From Methanocorpusculum parvum (GTDB lineage Archaea > Halobacteriota > Methanomicrobia > Methanomicrobiales > Methanocorpusculaceae), in contig LMVO01000004.1 of assembly GCA_002287215.1 (NCBI GenBank), positions 1 to 55,263 of the forward strand: DNA of 55,263 nucleotides, read 5' to 3'. Position 1 is the stretch's first letter; every line of letters starts with the position of its first letter. Both the position numbers and the translations under genes were made by a program. Shown one piece after another: positions 8,460 through 16,852 of the stretch. The notes beneath the pieces were generated by a model, which saw nothing but the letters and a program-made list of their open reading frames with translations, did not search any database and was not told where the DNA came from.

Positions 8460-8789
8460 TTACTCGTGGATCATCACGAGCATCATTTTAAATCGTGAAA
8501 GGGGATGGACCGCATGCGGGATCTTTGCCGGCATGATCAGCATCTCTCCCTCCTTGACAAAATGGGATACCCCGCCAATGGGGATCTCAGCCTCTCCTTC
8601 AAGGACGATCACGAGAGCATCGTACGGAGCAGAATGTTCAGAAAGTCCTTCCCCCTTCTCAAAAGCAAATGCCGTCACCGTACCGCTTTTTTTATTGATG
8701 ACCATCCGGGATACGACCGAGCCCTCCTGATAATCGGTGAGACCCTTCAAAGGCAGAGGCGTTCCGATCAGATCTTTTGTCTCTTTCAT
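8460..8789 (-). CDS. Small cupin-domain protein
   Basis: A 109-aa single-domain cupin. The two cupin motifs are degenerate but visible: a first around SEHSAPYDALVIVLEGEAEI (His and Glu as likely metal ligands) and a second GEMLIMPAKIPHAVHPL. Such proteins bind a divalent metal or a small ligand; the function is unknown. The ATG at 8789 was chosen; a TTG at 8810 in the same frame with a GGAG a few bases upstream is a plausible alternative adding seven residues. Confidence 0.8.
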   Translation of the reverse strand: MKETKDLIGTPLPLKGLTDYQEGSVVSRMVINKKSGTVTAFAFEKGEGLSEHSAPYDALVIVLEGEAEIPIGGVSHFVKEGEMLIMPAKIPHAVHPLSRFKMMLVMIHE

Positions 8790-8976
8790 GATTTCATATC
8801 GGCGTCCCAATCATATAAACTCTCCAATCATAACAATTTGGAACGCATCCAGCGATTGCTTTGCAGTTTCAATCGCTTCATTACTGCTTCTTAGACTATA
8901 TTTCCGGCGAAAAGGTGAAATGCCTGTTGTTGATATAGATATACAGTAAGTCAACAAAAAGAGAGGAAGTGATCTT

Positions 8977-9411
8977 ATGGATAAAAAATTCATCTGTTAT
9001 TGCGGTCTTTACTGTGGAAATTGCGCCGTCAAGGCAAAGATCGAGCCGTCTGCCAAAATCTTGTATCAGGAAATGAAAGCAGCAGGATTTGAGGAGATCA
9101 TCCATTTCTTCCCCGGAGGTGATGGTTTCTGGCCGTTTTTGAAAGACATGGCCGAGAACGGGACCTGCATTTCATGCCGCGAAGGAAGCGGTATGCCCGA
9201 TTGTGCGGTAAGGATCTGCGCAAAAGAGAAAGGGGTGGAGCTGTGCGCCGAATGCAAAGAATACCCGTGCGGGCATATCGAGGAGTTTTATAATGGATAT
9301 CCGTTCCTGAAAAAAGACAATGATCTGTTACGTGAAAAAGGCCGGGAGGCATGGGGAAAGCTTCAGGATGACCGCCTGGTTGAGGGGTTTGTGTATCGGG
9401 GTGAAAAATAG
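8977..9411 (+). CDS. DUF3795-type cysteine-rich protein
   Basis: The 144-aa protein begins FICYCGLYCGNCAVK and carries further cysteines in GTCISCREGSGMPDCAVRIC and ELCAECKEYPCG. This spacing, with about twelve cysteines, matches the DUF3795 family of probable zinc- or iron-sulfur-binding proteins common in anaerobes. No catalytic function is established. A GAGGAAGTGA stretch upstream gives the ribosome site for the ATG at 8977. It is monocistronic as far as can be seen; the 252 bases after it (9412-9663) hold only a GTTTATCC/GGATAAAC inverted repeat. Confidence 0.8.
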   Translation: MDKKFICYCGLYCGNCAVKAKIEPSAKILYQEMKAAGFEEIIHFFPGGDGFWPFLKDMAENGTCISCREGSGMPDCAVRICAKEKGVELCAECKEYPCGHIEEFYNGYPFLKKDNDLLREKGREAWGKLQDDRLVEGFVYRGEK

Positions 9412-9663
9412 AGATAAAAAAAATCCTAAGAGCCTCGGGGATGTTTATCCTCAGTACGCTCTTCGCTTTTTGAATCTGGGTTGGGGGATAAACCCGTAAC
9501 GTCTGTCCTTAACGATAGTCATACTGCGATCAGCCGGACCGGACGGAAATCCTTCGTTCCCGGCCTTGGCAGTTTGAATATCACTCCGCTTTTTGAAGTG
9601 GGTTTGCATCATGATAATTTCTTATCCGAGGTCTTCCGTCATAAACATATTTTTCGGAGATAT

Positions 9664-10146
9664 TTAGAACCAGCGCATCATCACAACGGCGTCCTCCCCG
9701 TCCTTGTAATACTCGCCAAACAAAATGACATCTTCATACCCGATCTTTTTGTAAAAAGCTCTTGCCGGCGTATTTTCGACCCGCACTTCCAGACTGCATC
9801 CGGTACATCCCTGCATGAAAAAATCCCGTTCGAGTTTACGGAGCAGAAGTCTGCCGATCCCAAATCCCCGCATATCGGGAGAAACGGCAAGATTACAGAT
9901 ATGCCCGTATTTTTCCTGATCGGTCTCTTCTATAGCCCCTGCTGAAAACCCGATGATCCGTCCTTGCGCCTCTGCTACATAAAACGATGTCAGAAAAACC
10001 GTCATCATCTCAAGCATTGCCTTATAATCCCAGGGATCTGGGAAACAGAGAAGCTCGACCCGGTATATATCCGGAATATCTTCGATCGTTGCTTTCCTGA
10101 TCAGACAGCCGGCGGCGGTCCCGCCCACTCCTCTAAAGGTTACCAT
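9664..10146 (-). CDS. GNAT N-acetyltransferase, RimI-like
   Basis: This 160-aa GNAT-fold protein resembles archaeal RimI/Ard1-type protein N-terminal acetyltransferases. The acetyl-CoA pyrophosphate-binding motif reads RGFGIGRLLLRKLE, preceded by the beta-strand HICNLAVSPDMR; the C-terminal ENTPARAFYKKIGYE motif is also typical. The start ATG at 10146 is divergent from the DUF1015 gene at 10186 with only 39 bases between them, so the promoters overlap, and a palindrome lies in that gap. Small-molecule substrates remain possible. Confidence 0.85.
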   Translation of the reverse strand: MVTFRGVGGTAAGCLIRKATIEDIPDIYRVELLCFPDPWDYKAMLEMMTVFLTSFYVAEAQGRIIGFSAGAIEETDQEKYGHICNLAVSPDMRGFGIGRLLLRKLERDFFMQGCTGCSLEVRVENTPARAFYKKIGYEDVILFGEYYKDGEDAVVMMRWF

Positions 10147-10166
10147 TTGCTATTTTTACTATTGGG

Positions 10167-10195
10167 CGCTAACCAATATAGCATAATGGTTAGCG
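10167..10195. promoter_or_regulatory. 9-bp inverted repeat spanning the DUF1015 start codon
   Basis: CGCTAACCA at 10167-10175 is the exact reverse complement of TGGTTAGCG at 10187-10195, with an 11-base A/T-rich spacer. The start codon of the rightward gene (10186-10188) lies at the edge of the right arm. It could be an operator shared by the divergent GNAT gene or an RNA hairpin masking the start. Confidence 0.6.
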
Positions 10196-11439
10196 TATAC
10201 CCCTTCACCGGTCTTCGCCCCGCTCCGGATGCATACCGAAGCGTGCCGTCAGTCCCGTACGATGTCATCAGCGCTGAAGAGGCTGCTGCAGAAATAGAAA
10301 AAAATGAACGTTCTCTTCTTCGGGTCATTCGTCCCGATGCGGAACTCATGGATATCGATCCGCATGATGATCGTATTTATGCGAGGGCTGCAGAAATGTT
10401 TGCCAAGATGAAGGCAGAGGGACTTTTCATTGAAGACGATACACCCTCTTTCTATATCTATCAGATAACCCTTGACGGCGAGATCTTCACGGGCCTCGTC
10501 TCCTGTGTCTCGGTAGCTGAATACAATGATGATACGATAAAAAAACACGAACTGACACGGTACGATAAAGAAGAGGACAGGACCCGGCATATCGACGCGG
10601 TCTCCGCTCACACCGGTCAGGTCTTTTTACTCTACAAGGACTCCGGCCTCATCCATCAGACCCTGGTCAGCATCGCCGCCGCCCACACGCCCGACGGCGA
10701 ATATATTTCTGCCGGCGGCAATCTCCACCAGATCTTCCGGGTGGCGGATCCCTCTGACGTTGAAAAGATCACCGGACTTTTTGCCGGGATTCCCAACCTC
10801 TACATCGCCGACGGTCACCACCGGGCGAAGTCGTCTGCCAATGTTCTCGAAAGACGGCTCTCTGAAGGTCGTGCGACCTCTGATGCGGAAAAGTTCATGA
10901 GTGTCCTCTTTGCGCATGACTCGGTCCGCATCTACGGATATCACCGTCTCATCAGGGACCTCGCCGGCATGAATGCCGACCAATTTTTAGGCGATCTCTC
11001 TCTCAGATTTACCATCACTCCGTTAAAAAAGGTCGACGTATCCAAAAATATGATTCCCGTCAAAAACGACGGATCGATGCACATCATCCATCTGTATCTT
11101 GAAAGCCAGTGGTATGAACTGACCCGCCCGGTCGATCCCGCCGCTGACGCCATTTCACGGCTCGATGTTTCTGTTCTGCAGGAACTCGTCTTAGATGACA
11201 TGCTTGCGATCTTCGATCCCCGCGGCGATCCGCGTATCTCCTTTGTCGGCGGCATCGCCCCGCTTGCCGACGTGATCCGGGATGTCGACAACGGAGAGTT
11301 CTCGGCGGCATTCATCATGCAGCCGGTAACTGCCCAGCAGGTGATCGATGTCGCCGACGCCGGACTGATTATGCCGCCGAAGTCGACCTGGTTCGAGCCG
11401 AAACTTCTCTCCGGCATGGTCATCCACGAGATCCGCTGA
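10186..11439 (+). CDS. DUF1015 family protein
   Basis: The 417-aa protein matches the widely conserved but uncharacterised DUF1015 family. Diagnostic segments are the N-terminal FTGLRPAPD and VPYDVIS, and the central LYIADGHHRAKSS with its paired histidines, suggestive of a phosphate or metal site. The frame is open further upstream, but the ATG at 10186 begins the conserved N-terminus and follows the divergent GNAT gene. Family members often sit near serine or one-carbon metabolism genes; no such link is visible here. Confidence 0.88.
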   Translation: MVSVYPFTGLRPAPDAYRSVPSVPYDVISAEEAAAEIEKNERSLLRVIRPDAELMDIDPHDDRIYARAAEMFAKMKAEGLFIEDDTPSFYIYQITLDGEIFTGLVSCVSVAEYNDDTIKKHELTRYDKEEDRTRHIDAVSAHTGQVFLLYKDSGLIHQTLVSIAAAHTPDGEYISAGGNLHQIFRVADPSDVEKITGLFAGIPNLYIADGHHRAKSSANVLERRLSEGRATSDAEKFMSVLFAHDSVRIYGYHRLIRDLAGMNADQFLGDLSLRFTITPLKKVDVSKNMIPVKNDGSMHIIHLYLESQWYELTRPVDPAADAISRLDVSVLQELVLDDMLAIFDPRGDPRISFVGGIAPLADVIRDVDNGEFSAAFIMQPVTAQQVIDVADAGLIMPPKSTWFEPKLLSGMVIHEIR

Positions 11440-11517
11440 CAAGCGTTCAGCATCTCCTCTCTTTTTTTCGATCTGGCTATACCTACTTAAACCCTCAGGG
11501 GAAAGAGTAATGCATCA

Positions 11518-12687
11518 ATGCAAACATTCGATTTGATTCTCATCGGGGTCGGCACAACAGGAAAAACTCTTGCAAAACGATATGCGGCGGCAGGAAAATC
11601 AGTCGCGGTGATAGAAAAATCCGCTGACATACAGGACGGGATCTCTGCTGATCAGGCGGATATCGTATCGCATTTTCTCGGACACAAATCGGATTTTGTG
11701 ATGCTCCATCCCGGTCTCTCCTTTGATGAAAAGGATATATGGTACAGGCGAGCCATCCAGGAGAAGCGCAGGTTTCAGGCAGCCCGCGCTAAAGAGGATC
11801 TTGATGAGCTGGAAAAACTTGACAATGTATCCGTATTTCGGGGGTCAGGGTCGGTCATCTTTGAAAATGAGGTAAGGATCCTGTCCTCAAAGGAGACATC
11901 GGTCATCTCCGGATCAAAGATCGTGTCTGCTTTCGTACACCGGTCACCGTTTCCGGAGATCAGCGGGCTTGACACCTGCCCGACTGCTTATACACGTGAG
12001 AAGCTCATGGATCTTGAGGACCTTCCGCGTCGTCTCGTCATTCTCGGCGGGGGTCGGGCAGGGCTTGAAACTGCTTCGATCTATGCCGGATTTGGATCTG
12101 CCGTCACCGTCTTAGAGGAACATATGACGGTTCTCGCAGAAGAAGATGAAGACATCTCTGCAGAAATAAAAAAAGTTCTTGAAGAACGGGGTGTTACCTT
12201 TAAATCCGGCTCCTGTGTCGAAAAAATAGCAATAGAAAAGGGTTCATCGCTGATCTCTTTCACCTCAGATGGACAAAAACAGGAGATTTCCGCCGACGCG
12301 ATTTTGCTATGCTCCTCTGGGGATCATGCCGCAAATGACGATCCCCGGACGCCCTCAGGTATGTGCATCTCCCCGCCTTTTTCGCGTATTGGACAAACTG
12401 AACGTGAGGCACGGGCTGCCGGCTGCAGTGTTCTGATCGCAAAACTTGCTGTAAGCAGGATTTCAAAGGCAAAGGTCACCGGTCAGACGGCCGGGATGAT
12501 GAAAACGGTCATCGATGCAGATACAAAAAAAATTCTCGGCGCCGGTTTGTTTTGTGCGGGGTCGGATGAACTCATCAGCATCATACAACTGGCAATGGAT
12601 CAGGATACTGACTACACAGTTTTGCGGGACCAGGTGTTCCCCCATCTGACCATTGCCGAAGCGTTCAACGAATTATTTTCGGTTTGA
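11518..12687 (+). CDS. FAD/NAD(P)-dependent pyridine nucleotide-disulfide-type oxidoreductase lacking the redox disulfide
   Basis: The 389-aa protein has the fold of dihydrolipoamide dehydrogenase-like flavoenzymes: an N-terminal FAD-binding GVGTTGKTLAKRYAAAG, a central NAD(P)-binding VILGGGRAGLETASIYAGFG (residues about 180-200), and a C-terminal dimerisation domain ending HLTIAEAFNELF. The CxxxxC active-site pair normally found near residue 40-45 is absent; the region reads GISADQADIVSHF. A disulfide reductase role is therefore unlikely. At 389 residues it is also shorter than the usual 450-470. Substrate unknown. Confidence 0.85.
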   Translation: MQTFDLILIGVGTTGKTLAKRYAAAGKSVAVIEKSADIQDGISADQADIVSHFLGHKSDFVMLHPGLSFDEKDIWYRRAIQEKRRFQAARAKEDLDELEKLDNVSVFRGSGSVIFENEVRILSSKETSVISGSKIVSAFVHRSPFPEISGLDTCPTAYTREKLMDLEDLPRRLVILGGGRAGLETASIYAGFGSAVTVLEEHMTVLAEEDEDISAEIKKVLEERGVTFKSGSCVEKIAIEKGSSLISFTSDGQKQEISADAILLCSSGDHAANDDPRTPSGMCISPPFSRIGQTEREARAAGCSVLIAKLAVSRISKAKVTGQTAGMMKTVIDADTKKILGAGLFCAGSDELISIIQLAMDQDTDYTVLRDQVFPHLTIAEAFNELFSV

Positions 12688-12701
12688 GAGAGCGGGATCT
12701 A

Positions 12702-13508
12702 TTATTTTTTCTGTACAGGGACCTGGATCTCCGAGAGCCAATCATCTTCGCTCTCCTTGTTCCAGATTCCGTCGATGTAACATTCTCTGGGGCTTCCCGT
12801 TACAGTGTACCCGTTTTCCTCGATCCATTTGAACACGAATGCATATGCCCTGCCTAGATCACTATAGTGTCCTTTGTGCATTACCGATACTGCGGTGACG
12901 GCCGGCATTTTTTTGAATATGATACCGTCAACTTCATTGCCGAATCGGTCGACCGCTTCACAATACTCGACATTGATGTCTTTTTCCCGGCATTCTGCGT
13001 CGAGATAGACAACAAAGCAGTATCCCGGCACCGTACATTTGAGATCAGGGTTTGCTTTTGCACACGCAGCGCCTATTGCCGGGATCTCCGTGAAGTATGC
13101 ATCATAGTTTGGGATCGTCATTTTTTTCGAGTAGACGATACACTCGGGAATTTCTTTGATGGTTGCCTGATAATTCATAAAATATTCCTCCTCCTTTCCT
13201 TGTAAAATGAAATCGATTCGGGAGAGCTGATCGTTTTTCTCTGCAATGTCGGTTTCGAGCTGCAGTTTCCGCTTTGTCAGGATCTCTTTTGCATCTTTGC
13301 CTGCGAGAATGTTTCTGATCTCGTCGATCGAAAGACCCGCCTGACGCAGGGACTGTATATAGTGAAGCTTGACGAGCTGATCGGTCGTGTAATACCGATA
13401 GCGTGCCAGATCGACTTTTTCCGGTTGAAGAAGCCCGATCTCGTCATAATACCGCAGAGTTTTTACGGTAGTTTTACTCAGCTTTGAGAACTCGCCGATC
13501 TTAAACAT
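12702..13508 (-). CDS. MerR-family regulator with GyrI-like effector domain
   Basis: A 268-aa protein with the MerR winged helix at the N-terminus (IGEFSKLSKTTVKTLRYYDE, then IGLLQP), a coiled-coil dimerisation helix (about 75-110), and a GyrI/BmrR-like ligand-binding domain (GHYSDLGRAYAFVFKWIEEN near the C-terminus). Such proteins sense hydrophobic drugs or metabolites. Two adjacent ATG codons at 13511 and 13508 are possible; GGTG lies 5 bases before the second, so I use 13508. Its stop is 14 bases from the convergent flavoenzyme. Confidence 0.9.
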   Translation of the reverse strand: MFKIGEFSKLSKTTVKTLRYYDEIGLLQPEKVDLARYRYYTTDQLVKLHYIQSLRQAGLSIDEIRNILAGKDAKEILTKRKLQLETDIAEKNDQLSRIDFILQGKEEEYFMNYQATIKEIPECIVYSKKMTIPNYDAYFTEIPAIGAACAKANPDLKCTVPGYCFVVYLDAECREKDINVEYCEAVDRFGNEVDGIIFKKMPAVTAVSVMHKGHYSDLGRAYAFVFKWIEENGYTVTGSPRECYIDGIWNKESEDDWLSEIQVPVQKK

Positions 13509-13555
13509 CATCTCACCCAAGTTACGTTTTTATTTGTGTGATAAATTCAGTATCT

Positions 13556-13576
13556 ACTCTCCGGCAGCGGGAGAGT
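13556..13576. terminator. Short hairpin between MerR gene and the 269-aa unknown
   Basis: ACTCTCC and GGAGAGT form a 7-bp stem around GGCAGCG. It lies downstream of the leftward 269-aa gene and upstream of the MerR gene, so it may end transcription of the former. No long T run adjoins it, which weakens the call. Confidence 0.35.
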
Positions 13577-13623
13577 TGGCATGTTTATACATTGTTTTTT
13601 CCAAAAAAAGAAATGATGCGAAC

Positions 13624-14433
13624 TCACGCATACCCGGGCGGGTGTTCGTCGGTTTTCTTCTCTTCTTCTTTGCAGCCGTAGAACTTTTCAAAGAATGCGG
13701 TGAAGTTCTTTTCGCATTTGGTGATGAGACCTTCGTCCACATTTTCCTTGGGGATATTTTTTGCCAGTTCGGCGGAGAGGATCTCGATCAGCTGGAAGGC
13801 GGAGTCGGGTGTCATCGTGATCTTGGTCTCGGTCCCGTTGTAGAGGACGAGTTCAAGGTTCAGGATCCAGAGCGGCGTATCGCCTTCCCGTTTGTAGGTG
13901 TTGACATCGATCATGTGCCAGTCTTCGTCCATGGTTCCGGCCGAAAGCGTGTAAGCCTGCTGGACACGGTTTCCGTAGAGCGATGTCAGATGCTGGATGA
14001 TCCAGACCGCACTTTTCTGTTTGTCATCTTTGATCGCATAGAGGAGATCATCGAAAAATGCCGCTGAGTTGACATGGCATGCCGTCATGAGGACCATGGT
14101 TGCGTTCGCTCCAAGCAGCATGGACATGGCATTGACGAGTTTCGGGAAGGTTTTTCGGTCGATCGGGTCGATGAGATGATACTCAAAGACTTCCCTTACA
14201 GGTTCAAGAATGGCGGGATTCGTTTCCAGGATATCTGCAAAGGAACCGAGATCTGTAAGAAATTGTTCGGGAACCGGTTTGTGCGTATCGTTTGGCTGTT
14301 CTTCAGGCTGAGGGACCGTCTCCTCTGCAGAAGCTTTTTTCCGGGAGGTTTTTGCCGGTTTTGGTTCAGTCGGTTTTTCCAGTTTGGGTTTTACCGTTCG
14401 TTTTTTCGGCGCAGGAGAGGGGGTGTCACTCAT
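13624..14433 (-). CDS. Unknown protein with lysine/proline-rich disordered N-terminal tail
   Basis: I do not recognise this 269-aa protein. Residues 1-60 are rich in Lys, Pro, Thr and Glu (for example PKKRTVKPKLEKPTEPKP), look disordered and could bind nucleic acid or act as a linker. Residues about 60-255 look globular and mixed alpha/beta, with SAFFDDLLYAIKDDKQKSAV and WILNLELVLYNGTETKITMT; there is no obvious catalytic motif or membrane segment. It lies just downstream of the frh operon in the same direction, separated by a terminator-like hairpin, so it probably has its own promoter. Confidence 0.7.
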   Translation of the reverse strand: MSDTPSPAPKKRTVKPKLEKPTEPKPAKTSRKKASAEETVPQPEEQPNDTHKPVPEQFLTDLGSFADILETNPAILEPVREVFEYHLIDPIDRKTFPKLVNAMSMLLGANATMVLMTACHVNSAAFFDDLLYAIKDDKQKSAVWIIQHLTSLYGNRVQQAYTLSAGTMDEDWHMIDVNTYKREGDTPLWILNLELVLYNGTETKITMTPDSAFQLIEILSAELAKNIPKENVDEGLITKCEKNFTAFFEKFYGCKEEEKKTDEHPPGYA

Positions 14434-14501
14434 GATACAAGGTACATCGTTTAGAGATGAAAAGATGTTCGTTTGAGATCGTCGGCGATGAATGAATGGT
14501 C

Positions 14502-14531
14502 TAAAAAAAGTGTACCCGAGAGGGTGGGTAC
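14502..14531 (-). terminator. Terminator-like hairpin after frhB
   Basis: On the - strand GTACCC and GGGTAC form a stem around an 8-base loop and are followed by seven T (14502-14508). It lies 23 bases after the frhB stop and is well placed to end the frhADGB transcript. Confidence 0.6.
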
Positions 14532-14553
14532 TCTGGTAAGCCGGTTACACCGT

Positions 14554-15426
14554 TCAGATGTAGGGGTTACGCAGTGGTTTGAGAGCAGCGTGGTCCTTGT
14601 GGGCCCTGTGCTCAAGGTACTTCTGGTTTTTGGTGATCTTCTCGGTTGCGAGTTTCTCGACGAGTTCAAGACCCGGCTTGACGCCGTCCATTGACTCGGC
14701 AATGATCCAGCCTGCTTCGACTGCCTTGTTGAAGGCTGCCTCGCCGGCTGCGGAACGGACGAAGACGGTTGACCATCCATCGGGGGTTCCAACAGATCCG
14801 GTTGAGATATCTGCCATGTTTGCGACGTAGTCAAGACAGACGTGGCATCCGGGCTGCTCATATTTGTGAGTGACCTTTAAGGGGATCTGTGAGTTTACAC
14901 CGCGTTCGGTGTAGACGGAGAATTTGCCCTTTCCGATGTCCATCTTGGTGACATTTTCGATCTTGGTTGCACAGTGGTCTTCGACCATCTGGAAGAGTCC
15001 CTGGTAGGGGAAGTTTTCCATACAGAAGATACCGAGTGCAAGTACAATCTTGTCGGGGACGTCACGCAGACCGACCGGGTAGAGCTGTCCTTTACGAACG
15101 GCCTGGATCTGACACGGGGTTCCGACGATACCGATCTTGTCAAGACCATAGCTGCGGGTCGCCTCTTTGATCAGTGCAAGGTTCGGTGAGACTGAGTATT
15201 TGGTTCCACGGCTGGCGAAGAGTTCTTCTACCGTAGTGGCGATCATTGGTTCAGGCTTGTACGGCTCTGATCCTGGTCCTGCGACGATTGCTCCGTCAAT
15301 AATGCCTGTCTCAAGTGCGTAGGCAAACATTGATGTGACGATTCCTCCGTCCTGGGCCTTTGCGAGAATGTCTTCACAGCCGGATTTGGCTTTGTAGACT
15401 GCCTTGTATTGTCCAAGATATTCCAT
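14554..15426 (-). CDS. frhB: F420-reducing hydrogenase beta subunit FrhB
   Basis: This 290-aa iron-sulfur flavoprotein carries FAD and the F420-binding site of the cytoplasmic F420-reducing [NiFe] hydrogenase, so it is where electrons reach F420. Visible features are AQDGGIVTSMFAYALE near the N-terminus, VGTPCQIQAVRKGQLYP, and cysteines in GIFCMENFPY and GCHVCLDYVANMADIS. Length is normal for FrhB (about 280-290). It is the last gene of the operon, 20 bases after frhG. F420H2 made here feeds the methylene- and methenyl-H4MPT steps of methanogenesis. Confidence 0.96.
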   Translation of the reverse strand: MEYLGQYKAVYKAKSGCEDILAKAQDGGIVTSMFAYALETGIIDGAIVAGPGSEPYKPEPMIATTVEELFASRGTKYSVSPNLALIKEATRSYGLDKIGIVGTPCQIQAVRKGQLYPVGLRDVPDKIVLALGIFCMENFPYQGLFQMVEDHCATKIENVTKMDIGKGKFSVYTERGVNSQIPLKVTHKYEQPGCHVCLDYVANMADISTGSVGTPDGWSTVFVRSAAGEAAFNKAVEAGWIIAESMDGVKPGLELVEKLATEKITKNQKYLEHRAHKDHAALKPLRNPYI

Positions 15427-15446
15427 TTTTTTCGCCTCCAGGACCC

Positions 15447-16358
15447 TCAGGGTTTCATAACCTCTGCAATGAGGTTAGTAATTGATTCATACTGTCCACA
15501 GACGTCGAAGCTGAAGAAGCTTCTCGGGCACTGTGCGTAGCATGCTCCGCATTTGATACAGAGATCGCGTTCGATCTGCGGTTTGCCGTACTGCATTGTG
15601 ACTGCACGGACCGGGCAGGCTGCTGCGCAGCTTCCGCAGCCGCAGCAGAGACCCTGGTTGATGACTTCGGTCATCAGGTCGCAGCCGCATGCTTCGGTTC
15701 CTGCTGCCGCAAGGTTCATGAGGGGCGTAAGGTATGCGGTTGCAAGTGCCTTCTGCTCGTCGTTTCCTTTCAGTAACAGGTATGCCATAAGGCAGACGTT
15801 TCTGATCTGCTGCGGCGTCGGCGCACAAGCGGGGATATAGACATCCACCTTGATCAGGTCGCCGATCGGCAGGTAACCCTCATGCTGGGGTTGGTTCTGC
15901 TGGCCTCCGCGGCAGAAACGGGTCGTGTTTCCGTAGCAGGCGCAGCCTCCGAGAGCCACAACAATTGCTGCGTTCTCACGGGTTTCTAAAATCTCTTCCA
16001 TTGAGCACTCGTCGTTGATACAGACGGAACCCTCGACTAATGCGACATCCATTTTGGGGATGTGACGCACATCGGCGAGAGTCAGACAGTAGACGAGGTC
16101 AGCGTATTTATCGAGGATTGTAAGTAATCCTTCGTAGTTATCTGCAAGGGACACGAGACATCCGGTACAACCGCTCATGTGTACATGTCCTACAGTAATC
16201 TTGTCAGCCACTGGCTTCTCCTCCTTTGGTTTTGTAATAATTGGCTTTTGTTCGACCTTTGCGTCAGCTGGTTTTGCACCAGGCTTTGCGTCCTGTTTTC
16301 CCTCGCTGACAGCCTCATTACCGAACAGTAAGCCTTTGAGTTTATCTAGTAATCCCAT
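15447..16358 (-). CDS. frhG: F420-reducing hydrogenase gamma subunit FrhG, with N-terminal extension
   Basis: A 303-aa hydrogenase small subunit. The proximal-cluster motif HMSGCTGCLVSLADNYEG has Cys64 and Cys67; two ferredoxin motifs, CCGCGSCAAACPVRAV and CIKCGACYAQCPRSF, near the C-terminus pass electrons to FrhB. The ATG at 16358 was chosen; the frame is open upstream but overlaps frhD. Residues 1-52 are an unusual extension: an amphipathic helix (MGLLDKLKGLLFG) followed by a Lys/Pro/Ala-rich linker, ahead of where FrhG normally starts. The ATG lies 3 bases after the frhD stop, so the two are likely coupled. Confidence 0.95.
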   Translation of the reverse strand: MGLLDKLKGLLFGNEAVSEGKQDAKPGAKPADAKVEQKPIITKPKEEKPVADKITVGHVHMSGCTGCLVSLADNYEGLLTILDKYADLVYCLTLADVRHIPKMDVALVEGSVCINDECSMEEILETRENAAIVVALGGCACYGNTTRFCRGGQQNQPQHEGYLPIGDLIKVDVYIPACAPTPQQIRNVCLMAYLLLKGNDEQKALATAYLTPLMNLAAAGTEACGCDLMTEVINQGLCCGCGSCAAACPVRAVTMQYGKPQIERDLCIKCGACYAQCPRSFFSFDVCGQYESITNLIAEVMKP

Positions 16359-16360
16359 TT

Positions 16361-16843
16361 TCAGCTCTCTAATTCCTGTAAGATGACATTTACAGTTTTG
16401 GGAACAGCTCCTTGAACTTCCGGACTTAATTCGAGGGCAAAGTCCTCCGAGTCCGGAGCAGGAATATACCCGGGCTGGCACCCGATAATAACAATATCCA
16501 TTTTTCCTTTCAGTCTGCCGATCGGATCGAGCAGATTTCCGGAATGGGCGTCCATGTAACGTTCACCTCTGCCCTCAGGCAGAAGATCGGCGGGGATCTT
16601 GGTAACGTCTCCGGGTTTTCCCCCGAAGTCCATTGCATCCACAATGATCAGCTTCTTTGTGACTTCCGGATCCAGCATGGAAAAGATGAGGTGAGGGCCG
16701 CCAAGGCCTACATCCATTGCTTTTACATTGTCGGGAAGTTCGCAGTCAGCCAAAGCTCTGATCACCACGGGACCAAATCCGTCGTCGCCGAAGAGTTCGT
16801 TACCGACACCGGCGATTATTATTTCTGGGAACAGTCCATCCAT
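16361..16843 (-). CDS. frhD: Hydrogenase maturation endopeptidase FrhD
   Basis: The 160-aa HycI/HyaD-type protease removes the C-terminal peptide of the large subunit after nickel insertion. The N-terminal AGVGNELFGDDGFG contains Glu16, and LIIVDAMDFGG and DAHSGNL (His100) supply the other probable nickel-sensing ligands. It lies 9 bases downstream of frhA, its expected substrate, in the standard frhADGB order. Confidence 0.95.
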   Translation of the reverse strand: MDGLFPEIIIAGVGNELFGDDGFGPVVIRALADCELPDNVKAMDVGLGGPHLIFSMLDPEVTKKLIIVDAMDFGGKPGDVTKIPADLLPEGRGERYMDAHSGNLLDPIGRLKGKMDIVIIGCQPGYIPAPDSEDFALELSPEVQGAVPKTVNVILQELES

Positions 16844-16852
16844 GGTATATGC

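Noticed and set aside
9412..9663. Structured RNA or riboswitch
   Set aside because: Only one short inverted repeat (GTTTATCC/GGATAAAC) was seen and it does not match a known class; the gap lies between convergent genes.
12081..12263. Short frames opposite the flavoenzyme
   Set aside because: Shadows of a gene with clear cofactor-binding motifs.
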